From positions 124,001 to 188,000 of the forward strand of contig NZ_JARXHY010000009.1 in NCBI RefSeq assembly GCF_031127815.1: a DNA stretch of 64,000 bases, given 5' to 3'. The notes under the pieces are model-generated. The model worked only from the letters and a program-made list of their open reading frames with translations, did no database searches and was not told the origin of the DNA. A program made the translations under genes and the position numbers. The first letter of the stretch is position 1. Every line of letters begins with the position of its first letter. Of this stretch, positions 54,291-62,165 are shown piece by piece. The stretch is from Pelagicoccus sp. SDUM812003. GTDB taxonomy: Bacteria > Verrucomicrobiota > Verrucomicrobiia > Opitutales > Opitutaceae.

Positions 54291-56246
54291 TCAAAGGCGC
54301 TTCTCGAGAAACGCCATCAGCGCCTCCATGCATTGGATACGCGTGGCAGAACGCGTCAGGTAATGATCCTCTCCATCGAGCTTCACCAGTCTCACCTGCT
54401 TGCCAGCCTTTGCGAGGGCTCGTTGCATGGCCTTCGCTTGATCGAAGGGGACCACCGAGTCGTCCTTCCCGTGGATCAGCAGCACCGGAGCTTGCACCTT
54501 AGCTGCGGAGAAGACGGGCGACACCTCGCGCAGAGTCTCCTTGCTCCGTTCATCTCCCAAAACGCTTTCCGTCCAGTAGTCGAGAATCCAACTGCTGCTG
54601 CCATGCAAAAATCGGTCGTCGTCAAACATCCTCGGCAAATCCGCCACTCCACCGATGGATACCGCGCAGCGATAGCGCTCTGGCGTGAACGCCGCTCCCG
54701 CCAGCGCGGCGTATCCACCATAGCTGGCCCCCACGATGGCCACGCGTTCCGGATCGACCATCCCGCGCTTGATCAACGCCTCGATTCCATCGGTCAGATC
54801 GTCCTGCATCCTTCGTCCCCATTCGCCGTGCCCCGCCTCCTCGTGAGCCAAACCGAAGCCGGTCGACCCGCGGAACTGCGGCTGCACAACGAGATATCCC
54901 CGGCTGGCCATGGCTTGGGCGAGCCAATCGAATCCAAATCGATCATACGCCGCGGGACCACCGTGAGGAAACATCACCGCGGGCAGGTTGCTGGGATCCT
55001 CTACTCGCGATCGCGGCACCGTCAAGAGGGTCGGGATGCGCAAGCCATCCCGAGCCGCATATTCGTATTCAATCACTGGATTCACGTCCTCCGGCCCGAT
55101 CGACGGGCGCGCTTGAGCGATCAGACGTGGAGATTCCCCTTCGGAAAATAGAAAATACTCTCCCGACGAACCGTTTCCCTCCACGTAAACGATCAATCGC
55201 TTCCAATCGGCGGAAGTGCCGCTAAGCCAAACCGAGTGCTTCGGGAACAGGGCTTGAATCTTCTCGAAACGCTCCTCGAAGGCCTGATCCCAAAAGGAGT
55301 AGGTAGGCCGAAACCCTTGATAAGCCAGTCCCCGCGCCTCGCCGCCTGCAGTCCGAACCACATGGCTGACGGAGCCCTCCCGATACGGCAGGTCTGGATC
55401 GGACTGCTCGCCGGTCTCCAAGTCGACGAAAAAGAAGCGATCCTCCTCCGAAACGAGAACCGCTTTTCTATCCGGCGAAAAGCCATGCATGCTCAACTCT
55501 GGCACGGATCGCTCATCCTGTATCAGGATCTTGGATTTGCTTCCTCGATGGACCCGGAAAGTGTGCAGATCGGAATCGTCGTTGTAGGCCTCCTCCACTA
55601 CCAGATCGTTTTCTTCATCGATCAGATAGCCTTTGGTGGATTCGCTTCCCCGGATGTACACCTCTGGATTGCCGGGATCCTCGAGATCGACTTTCATGAG
55701 AGAAAACCGAGAAAAGGTCCCGTCCCCTGACCTCAAGGTGAAGGACGCCCGGCGATCCTTCTCCGGCACGAAGGCTGGCATGAAAGCGTATCTAAAATCC
55801 TCCGACACGCCCACCACATCTCCCAGACCCGACTGTCCCGCGGAAATGACGTCGCCTGGCGTCAACAACTGCTGCAAGCGCCCCGTCTCAAGGTCGAAGC
55901 CAAAAGCGGTGCTCAATTCGTAACCCAGATTCGACCCCCAAATGCCCTTGTACTCGGAAGCGACCAATACCAGCAGGTCGTTTCCGATGAAATACAGGGA
56001 GCGCGGCTTGACCTCCTCAACCTCCAACCGGTTCAACAAACGACCGTCCTCCAGCGAGATGACCAGAACCTGGTCTGTGGCATCGCCAACCTTTCGAAAG
56101 GCGATCTTTTCGCCATCGGGCGAGATCTTCATCATGGAGACGGATGGCAGCGAGCCGTAGTCGCTGACGCTGGGCGCCGCGCTGAGCGACATCGCTGCCC
56201 AGCAAATCGTCGCCGCTAGGCTGAGAGAAACGAGGAGGGGCTTCAT
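54291..56246 (-). CDS. Secreted S9 family prolyl-oligopeptidase-like peptidase
   Basis: The 651-residue enzyme has a signal peptide (about 24 residues), an N-terminal beta-propeller of about 330 residues and a C-terminal alpha/beta-hydrolase domain. The triad is S508 in GASYGGY, D596 in HGKDDSVVP and H628 in DGEDHYLT. In this family the propeller limits access to short peptides. The frame starts with a basic residue and hydrophobic stretch ending LSAA, which supports the chosen ATG. The DUF885 peptidase gene follows downstream. A hairpin at 56329 separates it from the PRC-barrel gene upstream. Confidence 0.93.
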   Translation of the reverse strand: MKPLLVSLSLAATICWAAMSLSAAPSVSDYGSLPSVSMMKISPDGEKIAFRKVGDATDQVLVISLEDGRLLNRLEVEEVKPRSLYFIGNDLLVLVASEYKGIWGSNLGYELSTAFGFDLETGRLQQLLTPGDVISAGQSGLGDVVGVSEDFRYAFMPAFVPEKDRRASFTLRSGDGTFSRFSLMKVDLEDPGNPEVYIRGSESTKGYLIDEENDLVVEEAYNDDSDLHTFRVHRGSKSKILIQDERSVPELSMHGFSPDRKAVLVSEEDRFFFVDLETGEQSDPDLPYREGSVSHVVRTAGGEARGLAYQGFRPTYSFWDQAFEERFEKIQALFPKHSVWLSGTSADWKRLIVYVEGNGSSGEYFLFSEGESPRLIAQARPSIGPEDVNPVIEYEYAARDGLRIPTLLTVPRSRVEDPSNLPAVMFPHGGPAAYDRFGFDWLAQAMASRGYLVVQPQFRGSTGFGLAHEEAGHGEWGRRMQDDLTDGIEALIKRGMVDPERVAIVGASYGGYAALAGAAFTPERYRCAVSIGGVADLPRMFDDDRFLHGSSSWILDYWTESVLGDERSKETLREVSPVFSAAKVQAPVLLIHGKDDSVVPFDQAKAMQRALAKAGKQVRLVKLDGEDHYLTRSATRIQCMEALMAFLEKRL

Positions 56247-56328
56247 AGAGCTTTCAACTAAGCATAAGCGCCCTCAGCGGGAAAGCAAAAGCGTAGCCCA
56301 AGCAGGCGCGACTCCCCCAGAAACGAAT

Positions 56329-56354
56329 GCGGCCGCCCTGCTAAAGGCGGCCGC
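56329..56354. repeat. GC-rich hairpin between the PRC-barrel and S9 genes
   Basis: A perfect 9-bp stem (GCGGCCGCC at 56329-56337 and GGCGGCCGC at 56346-56354) with an 8-base loop lies in the 165-base gap between two minus-strand genes. There is no T-run. It may weaken transcription between them and resembles other intergenic palindromes in the window. Confidence 0.55.
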
Positions 56355-56411
56355 TCCCTTCCATCCTGAAATCTATTTCAGGCTAAGATGTCTCGTCCTT
56401 CTCAAGATGCG

Positions 56412-57173
56412 TTACATCGATTGGGCGAGTTCCTCCTCATTGTATCGGAACTGGTGCACTTCGTTCGAATTGATCGGACGAAGCGGTGTGCCTTCATCGG
56501 CTTGCTCCGCTTCGGCAAGATCGGACCGGTTGATGCTGGTCAGCAAGTCGCCGCTAGAAATGCCTCGAATGCTTTCCGTGCTAATGGCGAAATAGTTGTG
56601 ATAGGGACGGCCGACCAAGCGGTCCTGACGGATCACCAGGTAGGGCACGTTGCCGCTTTCTACGTCCACGATCCAGTCGTGCACTTCGCCGAGCAGTTCA
56701 CCGGAACTGGATCGCACGTTTTCACCGACCAAGTCCATGGCGCGAAACTCTCCGGTTTGCACGCCTGTCTGGGCATCCGTCTTCTGATCCAGTCGTTCCT
56801 CCATGAATACAGGAGAATCGACGAGCTGAGACTTGCTCAGACCAGTTTTCAGATTGGCGTCGTCATGCGAGATTTGGCCGAGGCTTACGAATTCGATTCG
56901 ATGCTCCGGACCTCCGATTCCCAGCAGACCGCGACCTACGATGAGCGAATCGATTTGGCCGGACGAGCTTTCGATGATGAAATCGTCCACGCGGCCCAGC
57001 TCGCTCCCCGACTCGCTTACGAAGTCCATACCTTCGAGATTGCGAGCGGTAGTCGCTTCGGAAAGCTTTCGAGTATCCATCTTGTGCTTACTCGACTTGT
57101 CTCCGGCCCAAGCGCCGGTCGCGAGCGTACAGGTGATGATGGCGAGAACAGTTTTCATGGTAGCGTTTTTCAT
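56412..57173 (-). CDS. PRC-barrel protein, secreted
   Basis: This 253-residue protein has a signal peptide (MKNATMKTVLAIITCTLATGAWA) and two PRC-barrel domains, visible in DFVSESGSELGRVDDFIIESSSGQIDSLIVGRG and in VRSSSGELLGEVHDWIVDVESGNVPYLVIRQD. PRC barrels in exported proteins often bind partners at the envelope and are stress-linked. The start at 57173 is strongly supported by AAGGAACGCT about 7 bases before it, one of the few clear ribosome binding sites in the window. It precedes the S9 gene on the same strand, with a hairpin between. The far longer open frame to 57461 is rejected. Confidence 0.88.
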   Translation of the reverse strand: MKNATMKTVLAIITCTLATGAWAGDKSSKHKMDTRKLSEATTARNLEGMDFVSESGSELGRVDDFIIESSSGQIDSLIVGRGLLGIGGPEHRIEFVSLGQISHDDANLKTGLSKSQLVDSPVFMEERLDQKTDAQTGVQTGEFRAMDLVGENVRSSSGELLGEVHDWIVDVESGNVPYLVIRQDRLVGRPYHNYFAISTESIRGISSGDLLTSINRSDLAEAEQADEGTPLRPINSNEVHQFRYNEEELAQSM

Positions 57174-57557
57174 AGCGTTCCTTTCGTTGATTTGGGTTAA
57201 GCTCTTCCGCATCGCCTGCGCCAGCTCGCTAACGTTTTCCCATGCGTTTCTCCTAACCCCGCTCGCTCCCAAGGAGTTATCGCACGCATTTTTTTCCCGA
57301 AACGCGGCTCGAATCAATCCGGTAGGGTCCATACCGGAGAAGGTTGCAATTTGTACCTCGACGAATTTGCAGGTTGCACATCGAGGGCCGACACGTGAGC
57401 GCAGCTCCACGCGCCTAGCATCCAGAGGAGCCACGTGCCCCGCTCGATTGCCGCGTAACACGTTTACAACTACAAAAAAAGAGACCGGACGAAGCGTCCG
57501 GTCTCCGCTGCGGTCAATCCGCAGTTACTCATTTCCTACCCAATCCAACCTGACTGC
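57174..57557. other. Intergenic region upstream of the PRC-barrel gene
   Basis: About 380 bases hold a strong terminator near 57470-57505 for the upstream gene and then the PRC-barrel promoter. Two short motifs with TTGCA (57346 and 57372 areas) repeat within the promoter region. I see no gene; a long open frame that runs through here is not convincing. Confidence 0.5.
57470..57505 (-). terminator. Rho-independent terminator on the minus strand
   Basis: A perfect 11-bp stem (GAGACCGGACG at 57481-57491 and CGTCCGGTCTC at 57495-57505) has a 3-base loop. Read on the minus strand it is followed by seven T's (the A-run at 57474-57480). It lies 52 bases after the stop codon of the hypothetical gene at 57558. 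Confidence 0.9.
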
Positions 57558-58097
57558 TCAGGCATTCTCTAAAGTCTTCAGCTTGCGAAGCGCGGAGTTG
57601 AAGGCGTCTTCGGCGCTATCAGCGAACTTCTCGCTGACGTCCCAGCGATTGAATACGTCAATACTGGTTCGCATGCCCTGCACGGTTCCCAGATTGGTCT
57701 TGTTACCATCCAGGTCGGTGAAGGCCACCGATGCTGTAAAGTTGTAGGTACCCGCCGGGCTGCGCTTCCAATGCAGGACATTGAACTCCAGCAGTCCTCT
57801 TTCACCCGCATCCCGATTTCGGTTGTACTCGAAATCGTAGTCGCCCAGCCAGTCCGCTCGGCGCGAGGCTTCGTAGAAGGCGGCGCGCAGCAGGTTCTCG
57901 CGAGCGTACTCGGAGCCAAACTCCGCCATGCCCTGCAGGTCGTTGATCTGAACCACCAATCGAGGCCCGTCCTCCGCCTTTTCACCTTTAGCTGGCGACG
58001 CTTTGGCAAATGCCCCGCCGATCAGGGAGACTGCCGCCAAGGCAGCCAGCGCGAAGCGCCACGGATTGGTTCGATTACGTGTAGCGTTAGATTTCAT
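57558..58097 (-). CDS. Hypothetical small secreted protein
   Basis: The 179-residue product has a clear signal peptide (about 32 residues ending GGAFA) and a mature domain with alternating strands (RLVVQINDLQ, LLEFNVLHWKR, TYNFTASVAFTDLDG). I do not recognise a family; the pattern suggests a small beta-sheet periplasmic domain. The strongest ribosome binding site seen in the window, AGGAGGAAACCAAG, precedes the ATG, and a perfect terminator follows, so it is a well-expressed single-gene unit. It is transcribed divergently from the large metallopeptidase with 282 bases between the starts. Confidence 0.8.
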   Translation of the reverse strand: MKSNATRNRTNPWRFALAALAAVSLIGGAFAKASPAKGEKAEDGPRLVVQINDLQGMAEFGSEYARENLLRAAFYEASRRADWLGDYDFEYNRNRDAGERGLLEFNVLHWKRSPAGTYNFTASVAFTDLDGNKTNLGTVQGMRTSIDVFNRWDVSEKFADSAEDAFNSALRKLKTLENA

Positions 58098-58379
58098 CTT
58101 GGTTTCCTCCTGTTGTTAAATCGCTGAGCGCCCGGGTCACATTCCGCGACTCGCAAACGCTCGTTTCCCCATTGATACGTCTTCCTTGGGACAGCGGATT
58201 CAAACAAACGTTTGATTTTATGGGAAAGATTTTCCGATTCCTTTCGAGGCGCGAATCGCCCCACTCGACCATCCGTAGAAATCCGGAAGCAGCGCTTGAT
58301 GGTTCCGCGCCGCGTCGTTTAGCATGGACCTCGAATCCCAAGCTCCGCCGGGAGACCCTCCCTTAGTCCAGCCCCCCTT

Positions 58380-61300
58380 GTGAAACTCCCCTCCCTCGCC
58401 ATCGTTCTGATTGCATTGTCGCTCATCGCCTTCGTAGCGACGCGCCCCGGATTCAAGCCGCGCTGGAGCGAGGCGGTCCCGGCCGAGCTCCCTGCCTCCA
58501 ACTCGTTGGAGCCCCCTAGCGAAACCGCCGCTTCCCTCGCCCAATCGTCGCAAGCCGAGCGCTCCTCTCCTCCGGCCAACCTCTCCGAATGGCTGCGTCG
58601 TTTTCGATACTCGGACCGCAAACCCTCTCTAGATCAGGGTCTAGACCTCGCAGCCGCGAGGCGCGCTCGCATGGCCCGCCTCATTCGAGAGGATCCGGGA
58701 GCGGCCATCGACAGCATGCTCCCCTACTCGGACTACCTGGCGCTGCCGCCCGAAATCGCTCGCTTGATCGAGCGCCCGTTCGCCTGCGCTACCGATTTCC
58801 AAGCGATCGCCACCTGCGATCAGCGCCACGCTCGACCCCATCCGACGCGCTTTTTCATCGACTTGGAAACGCGCCGCATCGAGCTCCATCTTCCACCGGA
58901 GCGAGCGGGATTGACCAGCAAATACCAGATGCCCCTCAGCGGCATCGCCATAGATGGGCACGGAACGATCCACCGCGCTGCCGCCCCAGCGCTTTCGGCG
59001 GGAGAGGCCTACGCAGCCAAGGAGTTGCTCGGCCTAACGATCCTTCCTTCCGAAACGCCTGACGTTTCGGTCTACCGGCTGGTCGGCGACCGTCTTCATC
59101 CTCTCGAGCCGAGCGAGCAGCTCTCCCTTTCCCTTCGCCTCTCGATTGCGGAGAAAGCCCCGACGCCCTACGCCTCGTCCGCTGCCCTCTCCTATTCGGA
59201 AACAACGCAAACCGTCGAAGCGTACCGAATCTACATTCACAAGCTGATCGAAAGCTGGACGCGCACCGCAAAGCGAATCCTTCTGATCCGCCTGAACTTC
59301 CAAAACGAAGACAGCGGGCTATCGCGCGAGACCGCCGAATCGTATCTCGATGCTACCGCTCACTTCGTTCACGAAAACTCCTACGGCAAGACCGAGGTCT
59401 CAAGCGACTCCGTCATCACCGAAAAGCTCACCCTTTCGAAAGGCGCCCAAGACTACGGAAACGGCGACGAATTCGACTACCACCAGCTGAAATACGATGC
59501 CTTGGACCTCGCTCGAGAAGCCGGGCACGATCCCGATCAATTCGACATCGTCATCTACCAGTTTCCCCACAAATCGCTAGACTGGGGCGGACGCGCCAGC
59601 ATCGCCGGCAAAGACCAATGGATAAACGGCACCTCGCACAGCAAAACCTTCGTTCACGAAATCGGCCACAACTACGGATTGTATCACGCCAGCCTGTGGA
59701 AGCCCCTCCCGCCAAGCATCATGTCGCCTCCCGGCGAAGACTATACCCTCAACTCGCCCTTTCATGACGAATACGGTGACTATTCCGATCCCATGGGCCG
59801 CAGCGGACCGGAAAACCACTACAGCGCCTACGGCAAAGCTCGCCTGCTCTGGTTCGACGAAGACCAGATTCTCAATTTGGAGAGCGGGGTCGATCGCGTC
59901 ATTCGACTGTATCCATTCGACGACCCCAATGTCGATCCTACCCGTATCCGTCTTTTGAATATACAGTATTCGGAGAGCGAAGTCTTCAACATCGCCTATC
60001 GATACAACGCGTCAGGATCTACCAATTTCGACCAAGGAGCCTACGTCACCTGGGCCTACACCGCTGATCGCGCCAGGCTGCTCCACATGGATGGACGAGC
60101 CCAGAGCCAAAGCTCAAGCAAGAAAGCCGCCTTGGAAGTCGGCCAAACCTTCGCCGATCCAACAGGAGTCGTCTCCCTCCAAACGAACGCGCGCGGAGGA
60201 GAAGGGCCAGACGCTTGGATCGAGGTAAAAGCAAGTCTGCGAATCGACAACAACGAGCCGCCTATCATCGTCGACAGACAGTTTCCCGCCAGCGTCAAAG
60301 CGCGTACCGTCTACGATTTTCAACTACAGGCCTACGACCCCGAAAACGAGCAGCTCTCCTACGAGTGGAATTTCGGAAACGGATACCCGATCGCCTCTCA
60401 AACGCCGACTCTCTCCCATTCGTATCCAGTCGGCGGCGACTACGAGATTGAGATCACCGTCAAGGACAGCGTAGGAAACTACGCCCGCCAACGGGTCCCC
60501 CTCACTGTTTCGGATCCGCTCGCCCCGCTGAGCCACATCTATCCTTGGGGCTACTATCCCGCCCATTTCCTCAGGTACCAGGAAGGCCGATTTCTGGCTC
60601 GCTCCTACGAAGACATCTACCTCTCCATCGACGGGGAAAACTGGACCTCCTCCAGCCCAGATCTAGCAGTCTACTGTTCCCTCATCGCCGATGGCGCCAT
60701 CTTCGCCGCCGGCCGGAACTGGGCGGCGGGCTCTTTCCACTACCAGGGTGGCATTGCCGTTTCCCGCGAGGGGCGGGATTGGACTGCTCTCGAACTCCCG
60801 GAGGAAACGACCCTAATTCACGACCTTGCGTACGGGGACGCTACCTTGCTCGCTCTGACGGACAATGCGATCCTTTCCACCCACGACTACGAAAACTGGC
60901 AGGTCGCTGCAGCGCCCTGGCGGCAGTATCGCAAGGGACTCTGCTTCGGAAACGGGGCGTTCCTCGCCATCGACGAGCGATCCCGCCTGTTCGCCAGCTA
61001 CGACTCAGGCCGTACTTGGCAGGACATTACGAACCGCCTGAAAACCAGTTCCGTCAGCCACGTGGTTTTCAACAACAACGCGTTCCATTGCGTATCGAAC
61101 AACAAACTACACCTGTCCAGCGATGCTATCGACTGGCGAGAGGTGGACATATCGACGCCGGGAGCCTCACTCGTTTCCGCCGAAGCCATGGCGTTCTCAC
61201 CCGAACTCGCCTACATAAGCGGCATCGCCAACACCCCCGGAAAGCCCGAGGTCTACAAGAAGACGCTCTACTCCGACGACTACCTGAACTGGCACGCCAC

Positions 61301-62081
61301 GACCGCCCCCAACTACAATCATTTCGATGCAGTCGCCATCGGGAACGGGCGACTTCTCGACGCCAGCGAACGCGGAACCCTCACCATCAGCCAAGCGTTC
61401 CAGCCCAACGCGGCTCCCACGGTGGAGCTTTCAACTTACCCGCCGCAGGCCACGAAGAGCGACCATCCGATCATCATCGAAGCCAACGCAAACGATCCCG
61501 ACAACGACCCGCTCCATTACTTCTGGTCCACCGGCGACGGCCACTACAGTTCGTATTCAAATTCCCTCTACGCAAGCGCCGAGACAGAGACGCCCCTATC
61601 CGCTCGCTTGCTTGTCAGCGATACCCGGGGAGGCATTGCGGAAGCCACGCTCATGCAGCAGCTTGAGGATTCCGTCGGGGCTCCGAACCCTTTCCAGCGC
61701 TGGACGGCGGAGCGAAACTATCCAACCGACTTCGACATCGGCCGAGACAGCGATCTTGACGGCCGCAGCGACTTCGCGGAATACGCCTTCGATACAGAGA
61801 AGCTCAAGCTGCCTCGAGCCTCCTCCGATCTCGCCTCGGCGGCGCTCTTCACTGGAGATTCACAGCTAAGCTACCACTGCCTGATATCGAACGACCTCTC
61901 GAGCTGGCGCCATGCCAGACTCGCATTCGATCCCCAAAGCCAACGCTGGACCGTCGATTCGCAAGAAATCGTAATCGCCGAAGCCCGCTACACGGACAAG
62001 GGCGTCTGGCAGCTCGGTTTCCGGTTTCTATCGGAAAGCAACGCTCGCTTCATCCGGTTTCGCGCCGAGCGCTCGCGCTAG
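58380..62081 (+). CDS. Large secreted zinc metallopeptidase with PKD domains
   Basis: The 1233-residue protein begins (GTG start) with a hydrophobic segment (LPSLAIVLIALSLIAFVATRP) that acts as signal or anchor, then a propeptide-like region. The metallopeptidase domain has the long zinc motif H426-E-I-G-H430-NYGLY-H436 (HExxHxxGxxH), followed by a Met-containing turn (IMSPPGE). Next come a PKD domain (about 627-713), a propeller-like or BNR-type stretch with repeated DxxxW motifs (about 720-1003), and a second PKD-like domain (about 1008-1090). A C-terminal region has D-x-D-x-DG and EYAF, a calcium-binding or surface-attachment motif of Verrucomicrobiota-like secreted proteins. It likely cleaves extracellular proteins. 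The family of the peptidase (M11-like) is tentative. Confidence 0.88.
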   Translation: MKLPSLAIVLIALSLIAFVATRPGFKPRWSEAVPAELPASNSLEPPSETAASLAQSSQAERSSPPANLSEWLRRFRYSDRKPSLDQGLDLAAARRARMARLIREDPGAAIDSMLPYSDYLALPPEIARLIERPFACATDFQAIATCDQRHARPHPTRFFIDLETRRIELHLPPERAGLTSKYQMPLSGIAIDGHGTIHRAAAPALSAGEAYAAKELLGLTILPSETPDVSVYRLVGDRLHPLEPSEQLSLSLRLSIAEKAPTPYASSAALSYSETTQTVEAYRIYIHKLIESWTRTAKRILLIRLNFQNEDSGLSRETAESYLDATAHFVHENSYGKTEVSSDSVITEKLTLSKGAQDYGNGDEFDYHQLKYDALDLAREAGHDPDQFDIVIYQFPHKSLDWGGRASIAGKDQWINGTSHSKTFVHEIGHNYGLYHASLWKPLPPSIMSPPGEDYTLNSPFHDEYGDYSDPMGRSGPENHYSAYGKARLLWFDEDQILNLESGVDRVIRLYPFDDPNVDPTRIRLLNIQYSESEVFNIAYRYNASGSTNFDQGAYVTWAYTADRARLLHMDGRAQSQSSSKKAALEVGQTFADPTGVVSLQTNARGGEGPDAWIEVKASLRIDNNEPPIIVDRQFPASVKARTVYDFQLQAYDPENEQLSYEWNFGNGYPIASQTPTLSHSYPVGGDYEIEITVKDSVGNYARQRVPLTVSDPLAPLSHIYPWGYYPAHFLRYQEGRFLARSYEDIYLSIDGENWTSSSPDLAVYCSLIADGAIFAAGRNWAAGSFHYQGGIAVSREGRDWTALELPEETTLIHDLAYGDATLLALTDNAILSTHDYENWQVAAAPWRQYRKGLCFGNGAFLAIDERSRLFASYDSGRTWQDITNRLKTSSVSHVVFNNNAFHCVSNNKLHLSSDAIDWREVDISTPGASLVSAEAMAFSPELAYISGIANTPGKPEVYKKTLYSDDYLNWHATTAPNYNHFDAVAIGNGRLLDASERGTLTISQAFQPNAAPTVELSTYPPQATKSDHPIIIEANANDPDNDPLHYFWSTGDGHYSSYSNSLYASAETETPLSARLLVSDTRGGIAEATLMQQLEDSVGAPNPFQRWTAERNYPTDFDIGRDSDLDGRSDFAEYAFDTEKLKLPRASSDLASAALFTGDSQLSYHCLISNDLSSWRHARLAFDPQSQRWTVDSQEIVIAEARYTDKGVWQLGFRFLSESNARFIRFRAERSR

Positions 62082-62165
62082 GGCCAAGTCCTCCCGAGAA
62101 AGCGAACAAACTCCAGAAGCTCGGCCCGCCACTGCAGGGACCGCAGCATTTCGACGGGCATCGCC

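Noticed and set aside
56412-57461. A longer start for the PRC-barrel protein
   Set aside because: The added 96 residues lack conserved sequence, whereas the ATG at 57173 has a signal peptide and a ribosome binding site.
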